A DNA stretch of 47,403 bases from an uncultured Eubacterium sp. (GTDB lineage Bacteria; Bacillota; Clostridia; Lachnospirales; Lachnospiraceae): NCBI GenBank assembly GCA_947384955.1, contig CANDJC010000024.1, positions 1 to 47,403 on the forward strand, written 5' to 3'. A program made the translations under genes and the position numbers. This document shows positions 1-8,180 of this stretch, piece after piece (within the stretch, counting starts at the first letter, position 1; every line of letters begins with the position of its first letter). Under the pieces are notes generated by a model. That model searched no databases and was not told where the DNA came from. It saw only the letters and a program-made list of their open reading frames with translations.

Positions 1-126
1 CAGACAGAAGGCGGGACACAGGGCAGTCCGCATAGTGCGGGCCAGACAGAAGAACGGACACAGGCCAGACCGTATAGTATGGGGCAGACAGAAAGCCGGG
101 CAAAGCTGCAATATAGAAATATCGAT
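1..126 (+). repeat. 42-bp tandem repeat inside the first CDS
   Basis: Two full 42-bp units (1-42 and 43-84) and the start of a third (from 85) each begin CAGACAGAA and encode 14-residue units beginning QTE. The array probably continues upstream of the window edge. Confidence 0.7.
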
Positions 127-2088
127 AGTGAAGTAAATAGAAATAAAGGTAAAGATATAGGTAAAGATATAGATGTAAATACAGGTGCAGCTGCAAATAA
201 AGATATCTATTCAGGCAGAAAAATAAATGCACATCAGGCTGCAAAGCAGAATCACGACGGCCCGGAAAACAAGGACTTGCAAAACAGACGGGAAATGCAG
301 AACCAAAAAATGGAACAGCTGCTGCAATATTTAGAAGCCAGCGCAGTGTCTGCTCAGGGAAATCAGAGTCTTCCAAGGCAGACCGGCGTGTACGGTGCGG
401 TGCAGCTTTTAAGAAAACAGACAAACAGTTTTCTGCAGGCGGATGCAGCGCAGATGTTACATATCCGCATTCATGAGGAATTTCTTCAGCCGCCAAGGGA
501 AAGCCTGTCCCAGAATTCAGCTTCCGTTCGCAAAACGGGTACAGATACTGTAAACCAGGCAGCGGTCAGCCAGGATGCTGTAAACCAGGCAGCAGTCAGC
601 CGGGATGCAGCATCACCAGGCACAGCGATGCGTCAGGATGCAGCAGTACCAGGTGCGTCAGTCAGCCAGAATGCAGCGCAGCGCGGCACGTCAGACATCC
701 TTGAGCAGGCAGCAGTGCCCGGCGCGTCAGAAACCCTGGAATATGTGAAAGCAGGAGAAAGCAGAGAAGATGCAGCAGTGTCTGGTGCGTCAGAAACCCT
801 GGAATATGCGAAAGCAGGAGAAAGCAGAGAGCAAGCGGCAGTGCCCGGCGTTTCAGAAGCCCTGGAATATGTGAAAGCAGGAGAAAGCAGAGAAAATGCA
901 GCAGTGCCCGGCGCGTCGTCAGAAGCCCTGGAATATGCGAAAGCAGGAGAAAGCAGAGAAGATACAGCAGTGCCTGGCGCGTCAGAAGTCCTGGAGTATG
1001 TGAAAGCAGGAGAAATGAGAGAGCAAGCGGCAGTGCCTGGCGTTTCAGAAACCCTGGAGTATGCGAAAGCAGGAGAAAGCGGAGAAGATACAGCAGTGTC
1101 TGGCGCGTCAGAAGTCCTGGAGTATGTGAAAGTATCGGAAGCATCCGCAGCCAGAAAGTATCCGGCAGCATTAGAAGCAGCAGTCAGCCGGGATGCGGCA
1201 GCATGGAGAGAAACGAATGGCGGATGGAGCAGGGAAGAAACACAGAATGCAGAGCAGTCTGGCGCATCAGTTACCTTAGAGTACGCGGAAATGCCCGGTG
1301 TATCAGATGTCTCAGAGCATGTGAAAGTGCCTGGTGCATCGGATATCTCAGAGCATATGGAAGCGCCCGGTGCATCAGATGTCCTAAAGCATATGAAAGT
1401 ACCCGGTGCATCAGATGTCCCAGAGCATATGAAAATACAAATACCCGGTGCATCAGATATCAGAGTGTATGCGGCAGGGCCAGCACTATCCGCAGCCAGA
1501 GAGTATGACGCAGTACCAGGTATGCCGGATATCCTTGAATATGCGGCAGTACCAGGCGCAGCAGCCAGACAGGATGCTGCGGCATGGAAAGAAGCGCAGA
1601 ACGAGCAGAATGAACAGGAGAAATCCGTTCGCAGTCCGGCCGGCAGCATGCAGGAGAAATCCGTTCGCAGTCCGGAATCCCGGATGCAGAATCTGACAGC
1701 GCGCACTTCAAAAAACAGCCGGCAGCATACAGCCGTACCGTCTGCAAAGCTGGTACATACGAAGCTGTCTGCCAGAACAGCTGCTGCCGGAAAAATGAAA
1801 AAGGATTTGTCAAAGAAGAAAGCAGAGGACGCGCAGCAAAAGCAGGCCATTCAAAAACTTGCCGGCAGTCTTCTGGATGCGGAGCGGGATTTGAAAACGA
1901 AGACAGTCCGTCTGCAGCAGCTGGAGCAAAAGCTGTCTGAACAGGAAAAGGATTTGCAGCGCCTGCACAGCAGCCATAAAAAAGCGGCGGCGCAGCTGAA
2001 ACCGTCCGTACAGCGTAGGAAGCTGCTCGAACAGATGAAAGCGGCTTTTCAGCTGGAACGGATGCGAAACGGCGCGGATAAAAGATAA
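1..2088 (+). CDS. Repeat-rich disordered protein with C-terminal coiled coil, 5' end outside window
   Basis: The frame is open from base 1, so the start lies upstream and the first internal ATG (79) is probably not the start. No known domain is recognised. The visible 695 residues are Ala/Glu/Ser/Gln-rich and hydrophilic. They hold a 14-residue repeat beginning QTE at 1-84, seven 21-residue units with the core AVPGASE..LEY.KAGES at 709-1152, five 12-residue PGASD units at 1291-1476, and two QEKSVRSP units near 1615. The last roughly 95 residues are Lys/Glu/Gln-rich with heptad-like leucines (LQQLEQKLSEQEKDLQRL), so probably a coiled coil. The gene lies directly upstream of the LysM adaptor, in the CIS operon. 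It could be a flexible scaffold, an assembly factor, or a carried substrate; function is unknown. Long antisense ORFs here are repeat artefacts. Confidence 0.75.
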   Translation, partial: QTEGGTQGSPHSAGQTEERTQARPYSMGQTESRAKLQYRNIDSEVNRNKGKDIGKDIDVNTGAAANKDIYSGRKINAHQAAKQNHDGPENKDLQNRREMQNQKMEQLLQYLEASAVSAQGNQSLPRQTGVYGAVQLLRKQTNSFLQADAAQMLHIRIHEEFLQPPRESLSQNSASVRKTGTDTVNQAAVSQDAVNQAAVSRDAASPGTAMRQDAAVPGASVSQNAAQRGTSDILEQAAVPGASETLEYVKAGESREDAAVSGASETLEYAKAGESREQAAVPGVSEALEYVKAGESRENAAVPGASSEALEYAKAGESREDTAVPGASEVLEYVKAGEMREQAAVPGVSETLEYAKAGESGEDTAVSGASEVLEYVKVSEASAARKYPAALEAAVSRDAAAWRETNGGWSREETQNAEQSGASVTLEYAEMPGVSDVSEHVKVPGASDISEHMEAPGASDVLKHMKVPGASDVPEHMKIQIPGASDIRVYAAGPALSAAREYDAVPGMPDILEYAAVPGAAARQDAAAWKEAQNEQNEQEKSVRSPAGSMQEKSVRSPESRMQNLTARTSKNSRQHTAVPSAKLVHTKLSARTAAAGKMKKDLSKKKAEDAQQKQAIQKLAGSLLDAERDLKTKTVRLQQLEQKLSEQEKDLQRLHSSHKKAAAQLKPSVQRRKLLEQMKAAFQLERMRNGADKR
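709..1152 (+). repeat. Seven-copy 63-bp coding repeat
   Basis: Seven units of 63 bp (the fourth is 66 bp, with one extra Ser codon) encode a 21-residue motif with the core AVPGASE and EY.KAGES. Units start at 709, 772, 835, 898, 964, 1027 and 1090. Substitutions alternate between units (EYVK/EYAK, RED/REQ), which suggests past expansion of a two-unit block. All length changes are multiples of three, so the frame is kept. Confidence 0.85.
1291..1476 (+). repeat. Five-copy 36-bp coding repeat
   Basis: Units at 1291, 1327, 1363, 1399 and 1441 encode 12-residue repeats of the form (V/A/I)PGASD(V/I)..HMK. A two-codon insertion (IQ) precedes the last. The PG(A/V)S core is shared with the 21-residue array upstream, so both arrays probably derive from one ancestral unit. 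Confidence 0.8.
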
Positions 2089-2135
2089 AGCAAAAAGGAT
2101 AAAGGATACAAGGAAAAGAAAGCGGGGGAGGGACT

Positions 2136-2822
2136 GTGTCTGTATTATTATCATCCATGAAGTCGCTTGTGACAGGAATCAAGTCGATGTTTTCGAACAA
2201 AGCGTATTTTCAGACGGAAGACGGGGAAAAATTTCATGTGCAGTTTAATCCAGAACAGTTTCGGATTACAAAGACAACAGAATACAGCAGCTCCCAGCAG
2301 AAAGAACAGCCCTATGTAGAGTTTTCGGGCATTGCGCTGCCGCAGCTGGAGATTAGCTTTTTTTTCGATACGAGCGGCATAACGGAGATATCCGGCTCGG
2401 GCTCTGTAATCGAATCCGATGTCACCGTGCTGACAAATGCGTTTCTGTCTCTGTTAAATGTGAAAACCGACTTGCACAGGCCGCCGGTTGTAAAGTTTAT
2501 CTGGGGCTCAGTCTGCTTTGAAGGATTTTTAAAGCAGGCAGCTGTAACCTATACGATGTTTAACAAAAACGGCATGCCTGTGCGGGCCAGTGCAGACGCC
2601 CTGGTGCTGGGAGTCCCGGATGTCAGTACAGTGAAAATCCCGCTGGAATCGCCCGACCGTACAAAGGCGCGCACCGTTTCGGATGAGACAAGCCTGTGGG
2701 GCCTTGCGGATGCGGAATACGGAGATATCAGCCAGTGGCGCGTGATTGCAAGGGCGAACGGCATTATGGACCCGTTTGACATTCCGGCGGGAACGGTGCT
2801 TAAGGTGCCGGCGCTCAAATAG
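2136..2822 (+). CDS. CIS tube-baseplate adaptor with LysM domain (Afp7/gp53-like)
   Basis: The protein has 228 residues. Residues about 15-165 resemble the N-terminal fold of CIS LysM adaptor proteins (FHVQFNPEQFRITKTTEYS near the start). A C-terminal LysM follows at about 183-228 (SLWGLADAEYGD, WRVIARANG, IPAGTVLKVP). In CIS and T4-like particles this protein joins the inner tube to the baseplate hub. The start chosen is GTG 2136 behind GGGGGAGG; the gap is only about four bases, so ATG 2157 is an alternative. A gpD-like gene follows after 78 bases. Confidence 0.85.
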   Translation: MSVLLSSMKSLVTGIKSMFSNKAYFQTEDGEKFHVQFNPEQFRITKTTEYSSSQQKEQPYVEFSGIALPQLEISFFFDTSGITEISGSGSVIESDVTVLTNAFLSLLNVKTDLHRPPVVKFIWGSVCFEGFLKQAAVTYTMFNKNGMPVRASADALVLGVPDVSTVKIPLESPDRTKARTVSDETSLWGLADAEYGDISQWRVIARANGIMDPFDIPAGTVLKVPALK

Positions 2823-2900
2823 GAATCGGACTAGGAATCAGAATGGGAATCAGAATGGAAATGATAACAGGAAGAGGAAGACAGGGAGAGACAGCAGAAA
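2823..2900 (+). repeat. Purine-rich degenerate repeat in the leader of the gpD gene
   Basis: The gap holds three copies of a GGAATC(A/G)GA-like unit followed by a purine run (AGGAAGAGGAAGACAGGGAGAG) up to the ATG at 2901. It contains several Shine-Dalgarno-like tracts. Similar purine repeats occur at 2089-2135 and 17955-18107. Confidence 0.5.
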
Positions 2901-3974
2901 ATGGCGGATTTGATGAGCGCGGCATTTACTTATCAGCAGCTGGCAGACCGTTACGCGAATTTTATTGTTCCGGCTGCAAAGATTAAAGTCAACGGAATGG
3001 ACGTGCTGCGGACACATAGGCTCGTCATTCATGAAATGGAAATTTCACTGGCGCTGCATATGGCAGGAAGTGTCGTCGTGAAATTCGCCCATGTCTACGA
3101 TGAAAAAAGCCATTCGTTCGGTTCCGGCATCCGGCAGGTGTTTCCGCTTGGGACGATTGCGGAGGTGGAGCTGGGCTATGTTTCCAATACGCAGCAGGTG
3201 TTCAAAGGGTATGTGGAGATGGCCGGGGTGGAAATGGGCGAATCCGAGCTGTTCGTCGTCACGCTGATGGATGTCAGGCGCCTGATGATGGCCAGCGGGA
3301 AAAAATCCATCCTTCATAAAGTGAGCAATTATTCGGATGCCTTCACAGCCGTGATGGAAAGCTACCGGCCGCTGTGCAGGCTGAGCGTGGATGCGACCAG
3401 CGACGGGCTGGAAGAACCGGTCCCGCAGGCAGAAAATGATTATGAATTCGTGGAATACGGGCTGATTCAAAACGGCCGGGCAGACCGGGAATTTCTTGTA
3501 TGCGGGGATACCGCATATTTTCGAAAGCCGCAGAAAGTAAAGGCCCCGGTGATGACGCTGCGTTATGGGCGCGAGCTTTTGTCGCTTTCGGTATCGCACT
3601 GCTATCAGGACTTGAAAATCCGGGTCCTTGGCGTGGACGACGCAGAACAGGAGATTCGGGCAGAGGAAAAGGTTACGGCAAATATGCCGCTCAAAAAGCT
3701 GATTATCCCGCCTCCGGTGCATCTTGTGACAGACCCATACGCCGATACGCAGAGCAGGGCGGATACGCGTGCGCAGGCGGAAGCCGGGAAAGTAAGCATT
3801 TACGGCAGCATCGGCCACGGCACCACGCTCGGACTGCCGGAAATCGTGCCGGGGCGTTTTGTCCAGATTGAAAATGTGGATGCATTTGTGAATAAAAAAT
3901 TTTATGTTACGGAAGTCACGCATACTTATACGGATGATACGTTTGTGACACAGTTTGAAATAGGAGGCTGCTGA
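2901..3974 (+). CDS. Baseplate hub protein, phage late control gpD / VgrG N-half-like
   Basis: This 357-residue protein has the pattern of the gpD family (T4 gp27-like hub). An N-terminal beta domain holds LVIHEMEISLALHMAG and a (VELGYV..TQQVFKGYV) segment. The C-terminal part ends GRFVQIENVDAFVNKKFYV, TEVTHTYTDDTFVTQFEI, typical of these hubs. In CIS particles the hub trimer closes the inner tube and carries the spike. The next gene, one base downstream, encodes the spike, so a VgrG/Afp8-type function is split into gpD and gpV genes. Confidence 0.85.
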   Translation: MADLMSAAFTYQQLADRYANFIVPAAKIKVNGMDVLRTHRLVIHEMEISLALHMAGSVVVKFAHVYDEKSHSFGSGIRQVFPLGTIAEVELGYVSNTQQVFKGYVEMAGVEMGESELFVVTLMDVRRLMMASGKKSILHKVSNYSDAFTAVMESYRPLCRLSVDATSDGLEEPVPQAENDYEFVEYGLIQNGRADREFLVCGDTAYFRKPQKVKAPVMTLRYGRELLSLSVSHCYQDLKIRVLGVDDAEQEIRAEEKVTANMPLKKLIIPPPVHLVTDPYADTQSRADTRAQAEAGKVSIYGSIGHGTTLGLPEIVPGRFVQIENVDAFVNKKFYVTEVTHTYTDDTFVTQFEIGGC

Positions 3975-3975
3975 T

Positions 3976-4764
3976 ATGGCGATGCTTGGAAATCTGCTGG
4001 CGGCACAGTATAAAGGAACGGCAGCGGGGGTCGCAAGAGGGACGGTAAAAGAAAACTGGAATGAAAAACATCCCGGCATGGTTAAGGTGGAAATGTTTCT
4101 GGGAGAACGGGGAAAGCGCATGACAGGCTGGGTTCCGGTTTTGACGCATTACGCCGGAGACGGCTACGGGGCCTACTGCCTGCCGGAAACGGGCGAGGCT
4201 GTCGTCATTGCGTTTGAGCTTGGGGATATCAGCTGTCCGATTGTAATCGGCACGCTCTGGGATAAAAAGAACAGACTGCCGCAGGCAACGGCAAATGAGA
4301 AAAATACCGTGAAGCGTCTGCTGACAAAGGGAAACTGCGAGATTGTCTGCAGCGAGGAGCAGGGAAAAGAAAAAATTACCGTTACCACGCCGTCTAAGCT
4401 GTCGGTCAGCCTGGAGGATGAGAAAAAGACCATCTGCCTCAGGGACGAAAAAGGAGAAAATGCAGTTACGCTGGACTGTGCCAAAGGTACCATTGAAATC
4501 TGCGCAAAAACAAAAATCATGCTTAAAATCGGACAGGACGAAGCGGTGACGGTTGACAGCAGCTCGATTCGAATGAAAAGCCAGGATATTAAACAGGAAG
4601 CGCAGAATGCGTTTTCGGCAGACGCGCAGAATATAAAGCTTTCGGCAAAAGCAAATGCCGGCATGGAAGGAAAAGCCGGGACAGAAATCAAATCCGGCGG
4701 CCCGGTAAAGGTAAATTCCAGCAGTGTCCTGGAAATCAAAGGCAGCATGGTAAAAATCAATTAG
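3976..4764 (+). CDS. CIS spike protein, gpV / VgrG C-half-like
   Basis: The protein has 262 residues. Residues about 18-100 form the OB-fold of gpV/gp5 proteins (HPGMVKVEMFLGE, GWVPVLTHYAGDGYG, PETGEAVVIAFELGD, CPIVIGTLWDKKNRLP). From about residue 115 the sequence alternates short hydrophobic strands with Lys/Ser-rich turns up to KGSMVKIN, as in the triple-stranded beta-helix of spikes. It presumably trimerises on the gpD hub. The sharp tip is probably supplied by the DUF4280 PAAR-like protein at 17548. The ATG lies one base after the preceding stop. Confidence 0.87.
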   Translation: MAMLGNLLAAQYKGTAAGVARGTVKENWNEKHPGMVKVEMFLGERGKRMTGWVPVLTHYAGDGYGAYCLPETGEAVVIAFELGDISCPIVIGTLWDKKNRLPQATANEKNTVKRLLTKGNCEIVCSEEQGKEKITVTTPSKLSVSLEDEKKTICLRDEKGENAVTLDCAKGTIEICAKTKIMLKIGQDEAVTVDSSSIRMKSQDIKQEAQNAFSADAQNIKLSAKANAGMEGKAGTEIKSGGPVKVNSSSVLEIKGSMVKIN

Positions 4765-4785
4765 CAAAGGCAGGGGAGATACCGC

Positions 4786-5205
4786 ATGAAAGAGGATGCA
4801 AACGCGTTCCTGGGCCGGGGATTTCAGTTTCCGGTACAGACAGACGAGGCTACGGGCAGGATGAAGACATCCAGCTATGAACAGGATATCAAAGAAGCGA
4901 TTTACATTATCCTGATGACCAAAAAAGGCGAGCGGATTATGAATCCGGCCTTTGGCTGCGGGGCGCATGATTACGTCTTTGATACCATGGATTATACGAC
5001 GCTCAGCATGGTGGAGCGCGAGGTGCGCGAAGCGCTCATACTCTGGGAACCGCGGATTACAGACTTAAATGTGAATCTGAGCATAGATGAAAAACGGGAC
5101 GGATGTGTCCTGATTGAGATTGACTATGTGGTGCGTTCCACGAACAATCCTTATAATCTTGTATTTCCGTTTTATTTAAACGAAGGCTTTGGAGAACATG
5201 CATGA
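4786..5205 (+). CDS. Baseplate wedge protein gp25-like (GPW/gp25 family)
   Basis: The protein has 139 residues, the usual size for gp25. It shows family features: a stretch leading to GERIMNPAFGCGAHDYVFD (the conserved ERxMxPxFG-type motif), then LWEPRITDLNV and a final strand VLIEIDYVVRSTNNPYNLVFPFYL. gp25 nucleates sheath assembly at the baseplate. AGGGGAG precedes the ATG. It overlaps the next gene by four bases (ATGA), which implies translational coupling. Confidence 0.92.
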   Translation: MKEDANAFLGRGFQFPVQTDEATGRMKTSSYEQDIKEAIYIILMTKKGERIMNPAFGCGAHDYVFDTMDYTTLSMVEREVREALILWEPRITDLNVNLSIDEKRDGCVLIEIDYVVRSTNNPYNLVFPFYLNEGFGEHA

Positions 5206-8174
5206 CAGAGGAATCTATGATACAGCTGGCAGAAGAAATCGAAAAAAAAGCCCGCAGCTACGTGCCGGAATGGCGTTTTACAGCCGAAAATCCGGATATC
5301 GGAAGCGCCCTGGCGCTGGTTTATGCCCGGATGATGTCAGGACTGGTCAAAAAGCTGCAGGGTATCCCGTATAAAAACCAGATTGCATTTTTTAATATGC
5401 TGGATGCGCAGCGTCTGGCGGCAGTCCCGGCCGGGGGATTTGTATCGTTTTGCCTGGCGGACGGGGAAACACAGGGGGAAGAAGTCCCGGCTGGCACAAG
5501 CGTGCTGGCTCCGGCGCAGAGTGCGCAGGAAGAAACACTGTCGTTTGAAACGCTGGACGATATTTATGTCACGCCTGCGCAGCCGGACTGCCTGCTGCAG
5601 GTATCGGCGCAGAAGGATTTTATCGGCGTATCGGCGCTTTCGGACTTGCAGGGCGGTGTATGTTTATTTGGCTGCCACGGTGAAAACCTGCAAAGGCACA
5701 GGCTGTATTTCTGCCATGACGACGCGCTGTCTATAACAAGAGAAGGGCGCATTACCGTGGATTTCTGGCTGCGCGGGCAGGCTGTGGAGGAGAGCTTTGT
5801 GCAGATGATGGCAGACCCTTCCATGGCGGAATTTTCTTACAGCTGCGAAGACGGCTACCGTCCGTTTGCTTCCGTCGAAAGAAACGGGAGCCGTCTGGTG
5901 TTTGTGACTGGAAAGCAGGAGCCGCCGTTTGCGCTTCGAGAGGAAGGCGGCAGGGAAAGCTTCTGGATTTGCTGCGAGATGAAAAAGCTGGAGCCGTCTG
6001 ACCGTTTCCGCGCGGATTTGATACAGCTTGCATCGGGCTGCGGACGGCATGCGCCGGACTGTATCTATGCGGACGGGACGGAAGTAACAAAGGACGCGTT
6101 TTTTCCGTTCGGAGAGCAGTTTTCTGATTATAACGAGGTTTATTTTTTAGCGGACGAGGTGCTTCGCAAAAAGGGAGCTGTCGTGACGCTTTCGTTCAAT
6201 CTGGATTTTGCGAAAATCCCGCTTGATTTTGAAAAGACGCAGATTCAGTGGGAGTGGATTATGCACCGCTCAGACTTTAAAACAGACATGGAATTTGATG
6301 TGACCATTGAAGAAACCGTGTGGGAGTATTTCAACGGGTATGGCTGGACTTCTTTATTTGAGGATAACAGCTATCACGATTTGTTTTCGGCTAAAAATAA
6401 AAAGCCCGGCCGTTTCGAAAAAATCAGCTTTGTGTGCCCCGGCGATTTATCGCGGATTCTGGTCGGCGCGCAGGAGGGCCTTTACATACGCGCAAGGATT
6501 TTAAAAGCGAATAACCTGTATAAGCAGAAAGGATATTATATTTCTCCGGTTTTAGACCATGTGCAGGTACAGTATGATTATGCGCAGTCTCCGGTAAGCC
6601 CGCAGCAGATTTTAATTGAAAATAACTGCACAAAGCAGCTGTATCAGCCCGCGCGGGACGCCTTAAAACCGCTGTTTTTCGGGATTCCCAAAGAACAGGA
6701 GGCGCTGTATCTGGGATTTGAACAGGCGCCTTATGGAGGCCCGGTGAAAATGCTGTTTGAGTTTTTCAGGCGGCTGGAACCGGAGAGCCGGACGCTGTAC
6801 TGGGAATACAGCGCGGAACGTAAGGCCTGGCGCGAGCTGGACTTAGCAGACGAGACAGAGAATATGTCGCGCACAGGCATTGTCACGATGATGGGCAGTG
6901 AGGATTTTGAAAAACGGATGCTGTTCGGGCTTGAAAAATACTGGATACGGATACAGAACGTGACGGCAGCTAAGCTGGAAGAAAAGGAAGAAATCCCGCT
7001 GCCGTGCCTGTGCGGATTTTATATGAACACCGTGCGTATCCGCCAGAAGGGCCGGATGCAGGAAGAATATTTCCATATGGATATTTATGAGGAAAACAAG
7101 CATTATCCGCTGCTTTCTGGCGGAATTATCTCCTGCAGGCTCTGGGTTGATGAAACCGGCAGCCTGAGCCGGGAGGAAATGAAGGAGTTAGAAAAGCAGG
7201 GCCGCCTGTATATCGAATACAGGCAGGATGCGGAGCCTGAGCGGGTCTGGGCGGAATGGACAAGGACCGGGGATTTTTTAAGCTCCAAAAGCTCTGACCG
7301 GCATTATCTGCTCGACAGCCATGCGGGCGTTATCCGCTTTGGAAACGGCCGGGAAGGCAGGATTCCGCCGGCATCCAGGAAGGACAGCATCAGGGTCCTG
7401 TATGAAACGGGCGGCGGGGAGCAGGGCAATGTAAAAAAAGGCGCGGTAAACCAGCCCGGCGGGGAGCCTGGAAGGATTCAGTCGCTGTTTAATCCCAAAG
7501 CTCTGACCGGAGGCAGCGACGCGGAGCCTTTAAAAGCGGCGCTGCGCAGAAACGCGGCCCTTTTGCGTCATCAGAATATGGCTGTGACACAGCGGGATTA
7601 TGAGCAGATTGCGCTGGAAGCCTCCAGGAGCCTGAAACGCGTGAAGTGCTTCTGCGGCCTGGATGATCTGGAGCGAAAGAAAAGCGGCGCTGTGACGCTC
7701 GTGCTGCTGCAAAAGGATTTCCGGCATGCTCATGCCCGTTTTTATGATGTAAAAGCAGAGGTTGAAAGCTATATGAAGGATAAAATTTATACCTTTACGG
7801 CGCAGCGCGGCGCGTTTTACTGCATCCCGCCGCAGTTTGTGGAAATCTGTGTCCGCATAGAGGCCGTGGCTGAGCGTTTTGACGAGGTATTCCGCATCAA
7901 AAAGCAGATGCGGGAGCGCCTGGAGCAGTTTCTCAATCCGCTTTCCGGCGGCTTTGACCAGACGGGCTGGGAAATCGGCACAATGCCGGACAGCCTGCAG
8001 ATTCGCAATGCGCTAAACAGCATTCCGGGAGTCCGTTCGATTCGGGACGTTTATATGAGCGGTTTTCTGGGCGGGCAGAACGGGCGTACGGAAGCGGATT
8101 TGGAAGCGCTGAGAAAGAGCAGGTATATTCTGCCGGTCAGCGGGAAGCACGAGATTATGATTCGCATAAACTAG
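5202..8174 (+). CDS. Baseplate J-like wedge protein 1 (Afp11-like)
   Basis: The protein has 990 residues. The start resembles large CIS wedge proteins (SYVPEWRFTAENPDIGSALA). The J-like core lies at about 700-810, with VIRFGNGREGRIPPA, a GGSDAEPLKAALRR stretch and MAVTQRDYEQIALEASRS. The C-terminal part (LEQFLNPLSGG, GWEIGTMPDSLQIRNALNSI) is typical of J proteins. J-like proteins form the wedge ring that triggers sheath contraction. It is larger than phage P2 gpJ but in the range of eCIS Afp11-type proteins. Confidence 0.88.
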   Translation: MTEESMIQLAEEIEKKARSYVPEWRFTAENPDIGSALALVYARMMSGLVKKLQGIPYKNQIAFFNMLDAQRLAAVPAGGFVSFCLADGETQGEEVPAGTSVLAPAQSAQEETLSFETLDDIYVTPAQPDCLLQVSAQKDFIGVSALSDLQGGVCLFGCHGENLQRHRLYFCHDDALSITREGRITVDFWLRGQAVEESFVQMMADPSMAEFSYSCEDGYRPFASVERNGSRLVFVTGKQEPPFALREEGGRESFWICCEMKKLEPSDRFRADLIQLASGCGRHAPDCIYADGTEVTKDAFFPFGEQFSDYNEVYFLADEVLRKKGAVVTLSFNLDFAKIPLDFEKTQIQWEWIMHRSDFKTDMEFDVTIEETVWEYFNGYGWTSLFEDNSYHDLFSAKNKKPGRFEKISFVCPGDLSRILVGAQEGLYIRARILKANNLYKQKGYYISPVLDHVQVQYDYAQSPVSPQQILIENNCTKQLYQPARDALKPLFFGIPKEQEALYLGFEQAPYGGPVKMLFEFFRRLEPESRTLYWEYSAERKAWRELDLADETENMSRTGIVTMMGSEDFEKRMLFGLEKYWIRIQNVTAAKLEEKEEIPLPCLCGFYMNTVRIRQKGRMQEEYFHMDIYEENKHYPLLSGGIISCRLWVDETGSLSREEMKELEKQGRLYIEYRQDAEPERVWAEWTRTGDFLSSKSSDRHYLLDSHAGVIRFGNGREGRIPPASRKDSIRVLYETGGGEQGNVKKGAVNQPGGEPGRIQSLFNPKALTGGSDAEPLKAALRRNAALLRHQNMAVTQRDYEQIALEASRSLKRVKCFCGLDDLERKKSGAVTLVLLQKDFRHAHARFYDVKAEVESYMKDKIYTFTAQRGAFYCIPPQFVEICVRIEAVAERFDEVFRIKKQMRERLEQFLNPLSGGFDQTGWEIGTMPDSLQIRNALNSIPGVRSIRDVYMSGFLGGQNGRTEADLEALRKSRYILPVSGKHEIMIRIN

Positions 8175-8180
8175 CCGTGC

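Noticed and set aside
709-1152. CRISPR-like spaced repeats
   Set aside because: Units are contiguous and coding, with no unique spacers and no cas genes nearby.
633-1850. 405-residue minus-strand open frame opposite the repeat protein
   Set aside because: It mirrors the 63-bp and 36-bp repeats, has a Ser/Pro/Ala-rich shadow composition, and has no ribosome binding site or domain.
3045-4121. 358-residue minus-strand open frame across the gpD and gpV genes
   Set aside because: It covers two clear + strand genes and their junction, and shows no recognisable domain.
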